Origin: Sphingobacteriaceae bacterium | Lineage (GTDB): Bacteria; Bacteroidota; Bacteroidia; Sphingobacteriales; Sphingobacteriaceae | Assembly (NCBI GenBank): GCA_947478315.1 | Contig: CANJWF010000059.1 | Location: 1 to 7,458 of the forward strand | Length of the DNA stretch: 7,458 bases | Reading direction: 5' to 3' | Part shown: positions 1 to 5,486 of the stretch, one piece after another | Layout of the letters: every line of letters begins with the position of its first letter | Numbering within the stretch: the stretch's first letter is position 1 | Made by a program: the position numbers and the translations under genes | The notes under the pieces: generated by a model | Told to the model about the DNA's origin: nothing | Database searches by the model: none | The model's input: only the letters and a program-made list of their open reading frames with translations

Positions 1-101
1 ATTCGATGAAATTCATAAAAGCTTTGTCCAGATTTCAAATCTATCTCACGAATAACCTCATCGTAATCTTCAAAAGACACTCTAAAACGATATACTGCCA
101 T
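1..101 (-). CDS. pRiA4b ORF-3-like protein, N-terminal fragment (runs off left edge)
   Basis: An ATG at 101-99 on the minus strand opens a frame with no stop through position 1, giving 33 complete codons. The peptide begins MAVYRFRVSFEDYDEV and continues with REIDLKSGQSFYEFHR. This start (MxVYRFRV, then an acidic segment, then a 'xREIxxxSxxxFxxxH' stretch) is how pRiA4b ORF-3-like proteins of Bacteroidota begin; these are also annotated as IS1096 passenger TnpR-like. The family normally has about 150-200 residues, so most of the protein lies outside the window. Its biochemical role is not established, and despite the family name nothing here indicates a plasmid or a transposon. A Bacteroidota-type promoter lies 35 bp upstream, so it may be transcribed separately from tadA, which is on the same strand 95 bp upstream. 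The family call rests on recognising a short N-terminus. Confidence 0.72.
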   Translation of the reverse strand, partial: MAVYRFRVSFEDYDEVIREIDLKSGQSFYEFHR

Positions 102-135
102 GTTGTATTAAATATTTGATATATAACGACAGGGG

Positions 136-170
136 CAAATATAATTTTAATCCGCAATAATTTATACAAA
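136..170 (-). promoter_or_regulatory. Candidate Bacteroidota-type promoter for the pRiA4b ORF-3-like gene
   Basis: Read on the minus strand, TTTG at 170-167 acts as a -33 element. TATATTTG at 143-136 matches the TAnnTTTG -7 consensus of the Bacteroidota primary sigma factor exactly. The spacer is 23 bp, at the long end of what is accepted for these promoters. The -7 box ends 34 bp before the ATG at 101-99, which leaves a plausible short leader. The match is by eye in AT-rich DNA and no start site is known. Confidence 0.5.
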
Positions 171-196
171 CAGCTTAGCTTTGGAGTACCTGTATT

Positions 197-691
197 TTAA
201 TGTGGAGAAGAAAATTTATTCGGTCTTTTCTTCAAAAAAAAGCTACTCATCAAATGAGCACATTCAGTAGCTTTGACGCCAGAGAGAACTTGTGTTTTAG
301 GATGAAGAATAGGAGACAATACCTCAGTATAACCTCGCTTAATATCTCCCGCACCGTAAACAATACGATCTATTTGCGTCCAATAGGCAGCACCTCCACA
401 CATTACACAAGGCTCTACAGTAACATATAAGGTGCAATTTTTCAAGTATTTTCCACCCAAATAATCACTTGCAGCAGTAAAGGCTTGCATTTCTGCATGT
501 GCAGTAACATCGTTTAGTCGTTGCGTTAAATTATGAGCCTTAGCAATAATTTTTCCGCCGCAAACAATTACTGCTCCAATGGGCACCTCATCTAACGCTA
601 AGGCTTTATGCGCTTCTTTAATAGCCTCCTCCATAAAAAATTCATCGGCACTCAATGAATCTATTGCTTGTTCAAAATTTATATACTTCAT
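197..691 (-). CDS. tadA: tRNA-specific adenosine deaminase TadA
   Basis: Encodes a 164-residue cytidine-deaminase-fold zinc enzyme that converts A34 to inosine in the tRNA-Arg(ACG) anticodon, a normally essential reaction in the cytoplasm. The active-site signature is intact: H65-A-E67-M supplies the zinc ligand and the proton-shuttling glutamate, and P94-C95-V-M-C98 supplies the two cysteine ligands. The substrate-contacting N54 in 'AHNLT' and the entry 'EVPIGAVIV' (residues 35-43) are also present. The C-terminal part (GDIKRGYTEVLSPILHP, then ECAHLMSSFF) follows the TadA pattern rather than that of guanine or cytosine deaminases. The ATG at 691-689 gives about 18 residues before the usual 'FMEEAIKEA' start of the fold; an internal Met20 is a possible alternative start. 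The gene is on its own on the minus strand, diverging from the ArsC-like gene. Confidence 0.93.
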   Translation of the reverse strand: MKYINFEQAIDSLSADEFFMEEAIKEAHKALALDEVPIGAVIVCGGKIIAKAHNLTQRLNDVTAHAEMQAFTAASDYLGGKYLKNCTLYVTVEPCVMCGGAAYWTQIDRIVYGAGDIKRGYTEVLSPILHPKTQVLSGVKATECAHLMSSFFLKKRPNKFSSPH

Positions 692-962
692 AGTAATTGG
701 ACGATAGTCTACCGATTGAGAATCAAATATGCTGATAACAGCAAGATAATCACTAACAAATTTTCAATTTCAATTTTTTAGCTTTTAATTCGTACTGGAA
801 AAATGCGCTAAATAACAACACCTCTATGTAGTGGATACATGCAAAAATTTTACCCTATGATAAAGCGGACATATATACTACTCAAAGAGGTTTAAAACTT
901 GCCAAGTTATGTATGATGACCTTTGAAAAACAAACCTCAAAACGAATAAAACCTATCTTTAG
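692..962. other. Divergent intergenic region between tadA and the ArsC-like gene
   Basis: This 271-bp AT-rich stretch has no convincing coding sequence on either strand. It should hold the promoters of both divergent genes, but no strong TTTG/TAnnTTTG pair is present. The best partial matches are CATATTTG at 731-724 on the minus strand, with TTTG at 760-757 (25-bp spacer), and GACCTTTG at 918-925 on the plus strand, with TTG at 899-901 (16-bp spacer). Two overlapping inverted repeats sit in the half next to the ArsC-like gene and are listed separately. Confidence 0.6.
821..938. repeat. Two overlapping, mutually exclusive inverted repeats
   Basis: CCTCT at 821-825 with GTAG at 828-831 can pair with CTAC at 878-881 and AGAGG at 886-890, a 9-bp stem interrupted by a small internal loop. 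The same right arm also takes part in a second repeat: GAGGTTT at 887-893 is the exact complement of AAACCTC at 932-938, with a 38-nt loop. The two structures cannot form together. No T-run follows either one, so they are not intrinsic terminators. They lie in the likely 5' region of the ArsC-like gene. Stems this short with long loops can arise by chance in 271 bp. Confidence 0.35.
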
Positions 963-1307
963 ATGAAGATTTACGGAATCAAAAACTGCAATACAGTAAA
1001 AAAAGCCCTAGACTGGCTTAAAGAAAAACAAGTCAACATTGAATTTCATGACTATAAAAAATTGGGTATCACTGAACCACAATTACAACAATGGTGTACC
1101 GCAGTAGGATGGCAAAAATTAGTGAATAAAAAAGGTAGCACGTGGCGCTCACTCAGTGTTGAAGAACAAAACAGTATCGTAGATGAGGGTAGTGCCATTG
1201 CACTCATGCTAAAAAAAACAAGCGTTATTAAACGTCCATTAATAGAACATAAACACCAAATCATAATAGGTTTCGATGAAAAAGAATATTCAGATACCCT
1301 ACTCTAA
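963..1307 (+). CDS. ArsC/Spx-family protein, YffB-like thioredoxin-fold
   Basis: A 114-residue protein of the arsenate-reductase-related family, closest in layout to the YffB subfamily. It opens MKIYGIKNCNTVKKALDWL, the typical 'YGIxNCxTVKKAxxWL' start. It has a single catalytic-type cysteine at C9 rather than the CxxC found in Spx. It continues with 'FHDYKKLGI' (residues 28-36), 'GWQKLVNKKGSTWRSL' (49-64) and 'IKRPLIE' (89-95), where the Arg-Pro turn is the cis-proline region of the fold. The size matches the usual 110-118 residues. By family, YffB proteins are inferred to be glutathione-dependent thiol reductases or oxidoreductases; true arsenate reduction is not shown, and there are no ars genes nearby. 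The ATG at 963 is the natural start because it begins the conserved strand. The GH3 gene follows 30 bp downstream in the same reading frame, so the two are probably co-transcribed. Confidence 0.88.
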   Translation: MKIYGIKNCNTVKKALDWLKEKQVNIEFHDYKKLGITEPQLQQWCTAVGWQKLVNKKGSTWRSLSVEEQNSIVDEGSAIALMLKKTSVIKRPLIEHKHQIIIGFDEKEYSDTLL

Positions 1308-1337
1308 AATAACCTTCAACACTTAATCTTACTCTCA

Positions 1338-3107
1338 TTGTATAATCGAAAAATATTTATTACTCTATCAATAAGTACCTTAATCGGGTTAAACGGTTGT
1401 CGTTTGCCAAAACAAATCCCCGTTTCATCGCCCGAAACTCATGCCAAACAATGGGTAGATTCCGTATTTAAAACATTGAATAAAAGACAGAAAATTGCAC
1501 AACTGTTGATGATAAGAGTCAACAGCAATAAAAACAAACACTACGAAGATTCAATTATTAAAATTGTAAACAGGGAACAAGTAGGGGGTGTCGTATTTTT
1601 TCAAGGAGGACCCAAACGACAAGCTAGTTTAACCAATCGACTACAACAAGTAGCTCAAGTACCCTTACTGATTGCTACCGATGCCGAATGGGGACTAGGT
1701 ATGCGTTTAGACAGTGCCAATGCATTCCCCTTTGCCATGACACTGGGAGCAATACGCAACAATTTACTTATCTATCAAATGGGACGAGAAATTGGGAAAG
1801 ACTTAAAAGCCATCGGCGTTGGGCTTAACTTTGCACCTGTAGTCGATGTAAATAATAACGCGAATAACCCCGTCATCAACTTTCGGTCATTTGGAGAAAA
1901 CAAAGAAAATGTTGCCTACAAAGGAATCGCCTATATGGCGGGTCTACAAGCCGAAAATGTTATAGCCACCGCAAAACATTTTCCCGGACATGGCGATACT
2001 GACATAGACTCTCATCACGATTTACCCTCCTTAAAACACAATAGCATAAGATTAGATAGTTTAGAAATGTACCCCTTCAAACAATTAATTGAAGCTGGTG
2101 TTGGCGGAATTATGGTAGCACATATCAACATTCCAAGTTTAGATTCTAGCTTAAATATCCCTTCCAGTTTATCAAAACCCATTATTACCGGCATTCTCAA
2201 AAATAAGATAGGATTTAAAGGCTTAATTATTTCAGACGCTATGGATATGAAAGGGGTAGTTAAATTTTTTCCAAACGGCAGCGCTGACGTAAAAGCTATT
2301 GAAGCCGGAAACGACATCATCGAATTGAGCGAAAACTCTCAAAGAGCTATACAACAAATTCGCAAGGCAATTCGTAACCACACACTATCTTGGGCAGATA
2401 TAGACGAAAAGGTAAAAAAAATACTGCATACCAAATATGAAATAGGATTATGGAACAGTAAAATACAGAAAAAAGGCTTATTGTTCCATTTATATTCATT
2501 ATTCTCACGTCCCAACATTCGAATGATTGATACTAATGGCTTAACAAATTTTTATAACCGACCAGCCATTAACGCATTAAAAAATCAATTATGTGAAGCC
2601 GCCATTACCCAATTACGAAACCATAATTTACCCATCGACTCAAACATCCATCAGCCAATAGCCTGCCTTTCTATTGGCTCTAAATCTATTACCGTGTTTC
2701 AACAAGAAATAGCGCAGCAAGATTCTGTAACATTCTTCAACTTAGATAAACAAGCAACATTAGCCGAAATTGAAACTACTAAACAACAATTGAAAAAATA
2801 CTCTTTAATCATTATAGGCGTTCACGATACTAGGAAATTTCCACGCAATCGCTTAGATTACAACGAATCTACGTTAGCATTTATCAATGAACTAACCACA
2901 AGCAACGCCATCATATCATGGTTTGCCAACCCTTATAGTTTAGCGCAATGTAGCACCATTAGCCAAACAAAAGGATTATTAATCGGCTATCAAAATATAC
3001 CGGAAATACAAAAAGCAGCGGTAAAAATTATCTTCGGACAACTCAAACCCCAAGGAAAATTACCCGTATCAGTAGGATCGACATTCAAGTTTGGCGAGGG
3101 AGAATAA
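1338..3107 (+). CDS. nagZ: NagZ-like beta-N-acetylhexosaminidase, GH3 family lipoprotein
   Basis: Encodes 589 residues. Residues 1-20 form a lipoprotein signal peptide (basic start MYNRK, hydrophobic core, 'LNGC' lipobox) with lipidated C21. Residues +2 and +3 (R, L) lack the acidic export signal of surface lipoproteins, so a periplasm-facing anchor is inferred. The GH3 N-terminal barrel spans about residues 40-370. It contains 'TDAEWGLGMRL' (114-124), the NagZ signature 'KHFPGHGDTDIDSH' (213-226) with the Asp224-His226 dyad, and the nucleophile D300 in 'SDAMDM'. Residues about 400-585 resemble a GH3 C-terminal alpha/beta domain and end in 'GKLPVSVG'. The expected reaction is release of N-acetylglucosamine from muropeptides during peptidoglycan turnover. 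The start is TTG at 1338: no in-frame ATG lies between the stop of the upstream gene (1305-1307) and the signal peptide, and the first internal Met is far too late. Many relatives carry a C-terminal beta-lactamase-type serine hydrolase; this one does not. Confidence 0.88.
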   Translation: MYNRKIFITLSISTLIGLNGCRLPKQIPVSSPETHAKQWVDSVFKTLNKRQKIAQLLMIRVNSNKNKHYEDSIIKIVNREQVGGVVFFQGGPKRQASLTNRLQQVAQVPLLIATDAEWGLGMRLDSANAFPFAMTLGAIRNNLLIYQMGREIGKDLKAIGVGLNFAPVVDVNNNANNPVINFRSFGENKENVAYKGIAYMAGLQAENVIATAKHFPGHGDTDIDSHHDLPSLKHNSIRLDSLEMYPFKQLIEAGVGGIMVAHINIPSLDSSLNIPSSLSKPIITGILKNKIGFKGLIISDAMDMKGVVKFFPNGSADVKAIEAGNDIIELSENSQRAIQQIRKAIRNHTLSWADIDEKVKKILHTKYEIGLWNSKIQKKGLLFHLYSLFSRPNIRMIDTNGLTNFYNRPAINALKNQLCEAAITQLRNHNLPIDSNIHQPIACLSIGSKSITVFQQEIAQQDSVTFFNLDKQATLAEIETTKQQLKKYSLIIIGVHDTRKFPRNRLDYNESTLAFINELTTSNAIISWFANPYSLAQCSTISQTKGLLIGYQNIPEIQKAAVKIIFGQLKPQGKLPVSVGSTFKFGEGE

Positions 3108-3785
3108 TTACTTAACGCCGCCACCTTCCATAAAAAGCAAATAATCCATCTCTATCAAAAAGAAAGAATTAGCAAAAATCTGATGAAGGCTGTTTTCAAT
3201 CTGCAACTTATCTGCATCACTCAAAGAGCTACGCTCAGTAAAGTTGTTAGACAGCAAACCTAAACGAACTGCGGCACGAAAAACTCGAATATCAACCGCA
3301 ATACGGGGTTTATCAAAAGCCACATTCAAAAACATATTAGCAATTTTACGACCATACCCACGAAATTGCAATAGTTCTTCTAGTGTTTGAGGTACACAAC
3401 CGTTATAGTCATCTATAATACGGTCGCAGGCGGCCAAAATATGTGTCGCATTTTGATTAACCATGCGCTTGATGTTATAACTACTCAAATATTGTGCAAA
3501 ATCTTTTTCACTATCAAATACGGACCGTAACTTCTTTGGGGATTGAAATATCGTTTTATCTTCGTCTGGAATTTTATACAACTGATTCGTCCCATCTTGA
3601 CGATGAAAAAATCCCTCCACAAAGGCAAAAAATACGCCATATGATTTCCAAATACGCCAATAAGTATTTTGTTCAAAACGATATCGACGTGCTTCCCAAA
3701 CCATTGTTTCGGTTATTTCAATCTGCTGAGGATAAGCGTAATGTTTACGAAACAATTGCTCTGCAATAGCGTGCGGAGTAGTCAT
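3108..3785 (-). CDS. HhH-GPD superfamily DNA glycosylase/AP lyase, endonuclease III-like, no Fe-S cluster
   Basis: From the ATG at 3785-3783 this gives 225 residues. The core matches the helix-hairpin-helix GPD fold: 'LLQFRGYGRKIANMFLN' (about 138-154) is the HhH, with the lysine equivalent to the Nth Schiff-base Lys (about K147). 'IAVDIRVFRAAVRLGL' (about 162-177) supplies the catalytic Asp (about D165). Both residues suggest a bifunctional glycosylase/lyase acting on damaged bases in base-excision repair. The protein stops after 'MDYLLFMEGGGVK', where Nth enzymes would carry the CX6CX2CX5C iron-sulfur motif; no such cysteines exist. The N-terminal third (EARRYRFEQNTYWRIWKSYG) is unlike Escherichia coli Nth. 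An in-frame TTG at 3842-3840 would add 19 residues with an AAGG just upstream, so the start is uncertain. I chose the ATG because the added residues look like low-conservation leader. The gene follows the small membrane-protein gene on the same strand. Confidence 0.8.
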   Translation of the reverse strand: MTTPHAIAEQLFRKHYAYPQQIEITETMVWEARRYRFEQNTYWRIWKSYGVFFAFVEGFFHRQDGTNQLYKIPDEDKTIFQSPKKLRSVFDSEKDFAQYLSSYNIKRMVNQNATHILAACDRIIDDYNGCVPQTLEELLQFRGYGRKIANMFLNVAFDKPRIAVDIRVFRAAVRLGLLSNNFTERSSLSDADKLQIENSLHQIFANSFFLIEMDYLLFMEGGGVK

Positions 3786-3848
3786 GAAATTTTTGAAATG
3801 AAGAAGTTTATCAAAAGTGCAAGAAAGTTTCTGACTATGCAAAAAACC

Positions 3849-4106
3849 TTATCGAAAAAGTATTGTATGGTACAAGGCAAGTATAGCCAACATGAGAGAG
3901 ATAAATATACCCAGCATCCGCCTCTGCAAAGAAATAATATCGTCTTTAGTTGCTAAAATTCGAGTTTTATCCTCAAAATGTTTTTCAATTTTAGTATCGA
4001 TATAATTCGTGATACTCTTTGCCTCCTCTCTGCCCACTTTAGCCGAAAGAATGCCATAAAGTTCCGTTATGGATATACCAACGTTTGTCATACACGAGGC
4101 TACCAT
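3849..4106 (-). CDS. Small coiled-coil protein with C-terminal membrane anchor (DUF1640/CCDC90-like)
   Basis: Encodes 85 residues. Residues 11-45 (ISITELYGIL, KVGREEAKSITNYID, TKIEKHFEDK) are amphipathic and followed by 'ILATKDDIISLQRR' (50-63). This arrangement, a glycine-containing 'GxEEAK' helix, a charged coiled coil and an 'LATKxDI' step into a membrane segment, is shared by short DUF1640-like/CCDC90-like bacterial proteins. Residues 64-83 (MLGIFISLMLAILALYHTIL) are one strong transmembrane helix, with the short tail LFR. No enzymatic residues are seen and the function is unknown. It probably assembles as a coiled-coil oligomer at the inner membrane. Met6 at 4091-4089 is an alternative start. 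The stop lies 63 bp before the glycosylase ATG (6 bp before its alternative TTG), so the two are probably one transcript. The family call is by pattern memory and is moderate. Confidence 0.72.
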   Translation of the reverse strand: MVASCMTNVGISITELYGILSAKVGREEAKSITNYIDTKIEKHFEDKTRILATKDDIISLQRRMLGIFISLMLAILALYHTILFR

Positions 4107-4338
4107 TTTTCTGAAAAATAAAATATAATAACTAAAAAAAATGCATGTTTGCTACAGAAAAAAATCACTCCATTAGTTATTAAAATATTACTTAGGTTAA
4201 TTTATATCCCTAGCACAAAAATGAAAACAGGAAAACCCTCTGTTATTCAATAAATAATTTAAAAGTCACATTAAAAAGCAACTTTTATCACTAAATTATT
4301 AAGCCTCATAAAGGCTGTTTTTTTCAACCAGCAAAAAT
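4107..4338. other. Divergent intergenic region / leader of the MBL-fold gene
   Basis: A 232-bp, very AT-rich gap between the divergent membrane-protein and hydrolase genes. On the plus strand it holds a 10-codon ORF (4221-4253, peptide MKTGKPSVIQ), a 7-bp inverted repeat (TAAAAGT at 4260-4266 with ACTTTTA at 4281-4287) and an intrinsic terminator at 4302-4324. No strong TTTG/TAnnTTTG promoter was found on either strand; CATGTTTG at 4144-4151 on the plus strand is a one-mismatch -7 candidate without a clear -33 partner. Nothing supports a full-length gene here. Confidence 0.5.
4302..4324 (+). terminator. Intrinsic terminator in the leader of the MBL-fold gene
   Basis: AGCCT (4302-4306) and AGGCT (4312-4316) form a perfect 5-bp, GC-containing stem around the loop CATAA, followed by G and seven T residues (4318-4324). 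The T-run makes it a plus-strand terminator; on the minus strand no T-run follows. It stands only 14 bp before the ATG at 4339, and no plus-strand gene ends nearby (the nearest ends at 3107 with two minus-strand genes in between). It could end a short leader RNA, attenuate the downstream gene, or block stray transcription. Confidence 0.6.
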
Positions 4339-5433
4339 ATGATTATCACATTATCGCTCACAGTATTGTTAATTGTTACCGTATTTATCTATACACAACA
4401 AGCAAAATTTGGCAAAATGGCTCAAGGAGAAAGATTCGAAAAAATCAAAAAATCTCCCCATTATAAAAATGGGCAATTTCAAAATCAAAATCATACTCCT
4501 AACCTAACTGAGGGAGTAAGCTACTACTCCCTTCTGAAAGATTTTTTTTCTAACCGAAAAAGAATCAAACCATTCAATCGACTACCTAGCCAAAAAACTA
4601 ATTTATACGAACTAAACCCCGCCTCAAATCTTTTAGTATGGTTCGGACATTCTTCTTATTTCCTTCAAATTGACGGAAAGAAAATATTAGTCGACCCCGT
4701 TTTAAGTGGCATTGCTTCTCCAATTGCTTTCACGGTAAAGGCATTTGAAGGTACCAATCCATATACCACAGACGATATTCCTCCTATTGATTATTTATTT
4801 ATTTCACACGACCATTGGGACCATTTAGATTATGAGACACTCTCGAAATTACAATCAAAGATAAAAACAGTCATTTGTGGTCTTGGCACAGGTGCACATC
4901 TAGAACATTGGGGCTATCTTAAACACAACATCATTGAAAAAGATTGGCACGAACAAATTTCATTAGATGACGGTTTCACTGTAAATACAGTTCCTGCAAG
5001 ACATTTTTCAGGAAGAGGATTTAAACGAAATAAATCTCTTTGGTGCTCCTTTGTATTACAAACACCTACCATGAAAATCTTTATCGGTGGAGATAGTGGA
5101 TATGATACCCACTTTGTCGAAATTGGAAAAACTTTTGGAGAATTTGATTTAGCTATCCTAGAAAACGGGCAATATGATAAAAGTTGGAAATACATCCACA
5201 TGACCCCCGAAGAAGTGTTGCAAGCAACCAAAGATTTACGAGCTAAAAAATTACTTCCGATACACTCTGCAAAGTTTGCTTTGGCTAATCACGAATGGGA
5301 TGCTCCCTTAAAAAGCATAACAACACTCCACCATCATAGCAATATTACACTACTCACTCCCATGATTGGGGAACTAGTAAATCTTAATGAAAACAAACCA
5401 TCATTTTCAAAATGGTGGGAAGGGATACAATAA
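4339..5433 (+). CDS. Membrane-anchored MBL-fold metallohydrolase, NAPE-PLD-like
   Basis: Encodes 364 residues. Residues 2-19 (IITLSLTVLLIVTVFIYT) form an uncleaved N-terminal membrane anchor, followed by a charged linker to about residue 90. The metallo-beta-lactamase fold has the full metal set: H157-D-H159-W-D161-H162 in 'SHDHWDHLDY', H222 in 'ARHFSGRG', D252 in 'GGDSGYDTHF' and H309 in 'PIHSAKFALANHEW'. 'WFGHSSYFLQIDGKKILVDPV' begins the fold at residue 101. The order 'FGEFDLAILENGQY', 'HMTPEEVLQATKDLRAKK' and 'FALANHEWDAPL' parallels mammalian N-acylphosphatidylethanolamine phospholipase D. A di-zinc phosphodiesterase acting on a lipid-like substrate at the membrane is therefore inferred; the substrate is unproven, and UlaG-like annotations are an alternative. 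The ATG at 4339 starts the anchor directly. The gene is monocistronic, with a terminator in its leader and a hairpin after its stop. Confidence 0.87.
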   Translation: MIITLSLTVLLIVTVFIYTQQAKFGKMAQGERFEKIKKSPHYKNGQFQNQNHTPNLTEGVSYYSLLKDFFSNRKRIKPFNRLPSQKTNLYELNPASNLLVWFGHSSYFLQIDGKKILVDPVLSGIASPIAFTVKAFEGTNPYTTDDIPPIDYLFISHDHWDHLDYETLSKLQSKIKTVICGLGTGAHLEHWGYLKHNIIEKDWHEQISLDDGFTVNTVPARHFSGRGFKRNKSLWCSFVLQTPTMKIFIGGDSGYDTHFVEIGKTFGEFDLAILENGQYDKSWKYIHMTPEEVLQATKDLRAKKLLPIHSAKFALANHEWDAPLKSITTLHHHSNITLLTPMIGELVNLNENKPSFSKWWEGIQ

Positions 5434-5438
5434 TACCG

Positions 5439-5477
5439 AGCTAATATGAACCCTTAATATCATTATTCATTTTAGCT
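5439..5477. terminator. Candidate bidirectional hairpin between convergent genes
   Basis: AGCTAATATGAA (5439-5450) and TTCATTTTAGCT (5466-5477) are complementary at 11 of 12 positions, with a 15-nt loop. It lies in the 53-bp gap between the stops of the MBL-fold gene (plus) and xth (minus), where a shared terminator is expected. It is AT-rich and has only a short T-rich flank (TATT) on the plus side, so termination strength is uncertain. Confidence 0.5.
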
Positions 5478-5486
5478 TATTCTACC

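Noticed and set aside
171..185. Small palindrome AGCTTAGCT after tadA as a terminator
   Set aside because: The stem is only 4 bp, with a one-base centre and no T-run; it cannot form a useful hairpin.
200..430. Plus-strand open frame of 76 codons opposite tadA
   Set aside because: It lies entirely antisense to a clearly conserved deaminase and its translation has no recognisable protein pattern.
724..760. Minus-strand promoter-like pair for tadA (TTTG at 760-757, CATATTTG at 731-724)
   Set aside because: The first base of the -7 box is wrong and the 25-bp spacer is too long; kept only as a remark on the intergenic region.
899..925. Plus-strand promoter-like pair for the ArsC-like gene (TTG and GACCTTTG)
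   Set aside because: The -7 box lacks the leading T and the 16-bp spacer is short; a chance match is likely in this composition.
1052..1264. Minus-strand open frame of 70 codons inside the ArsC-like gene
   Set aside because: It is antisense to a confident gene and its composition looks like a reverse-frame shadow.
2015..2320. Minus-strand open frame of 101 codons inside the GH3 gene
   Set aside because: It is antisense to the catalytic domain with the nucleophile motif; no domain or start signal supports it.
3494..3956. Overlapping plus-strand open frames (3494-3769 and 3669-3956), plus a minus-strand alternative frame at 3485-3676
   Set aside because: They overlap the glycosylase and the small membrane-protein gene, whose translations carry recognisable motifs, while these do not.
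4914..5231. Minus-strand open frame of 105 codons inside the MBL-fold gene
   Set aside because: It is antisense to the metal-binding half of a well-supported enzyme and shows no family features.
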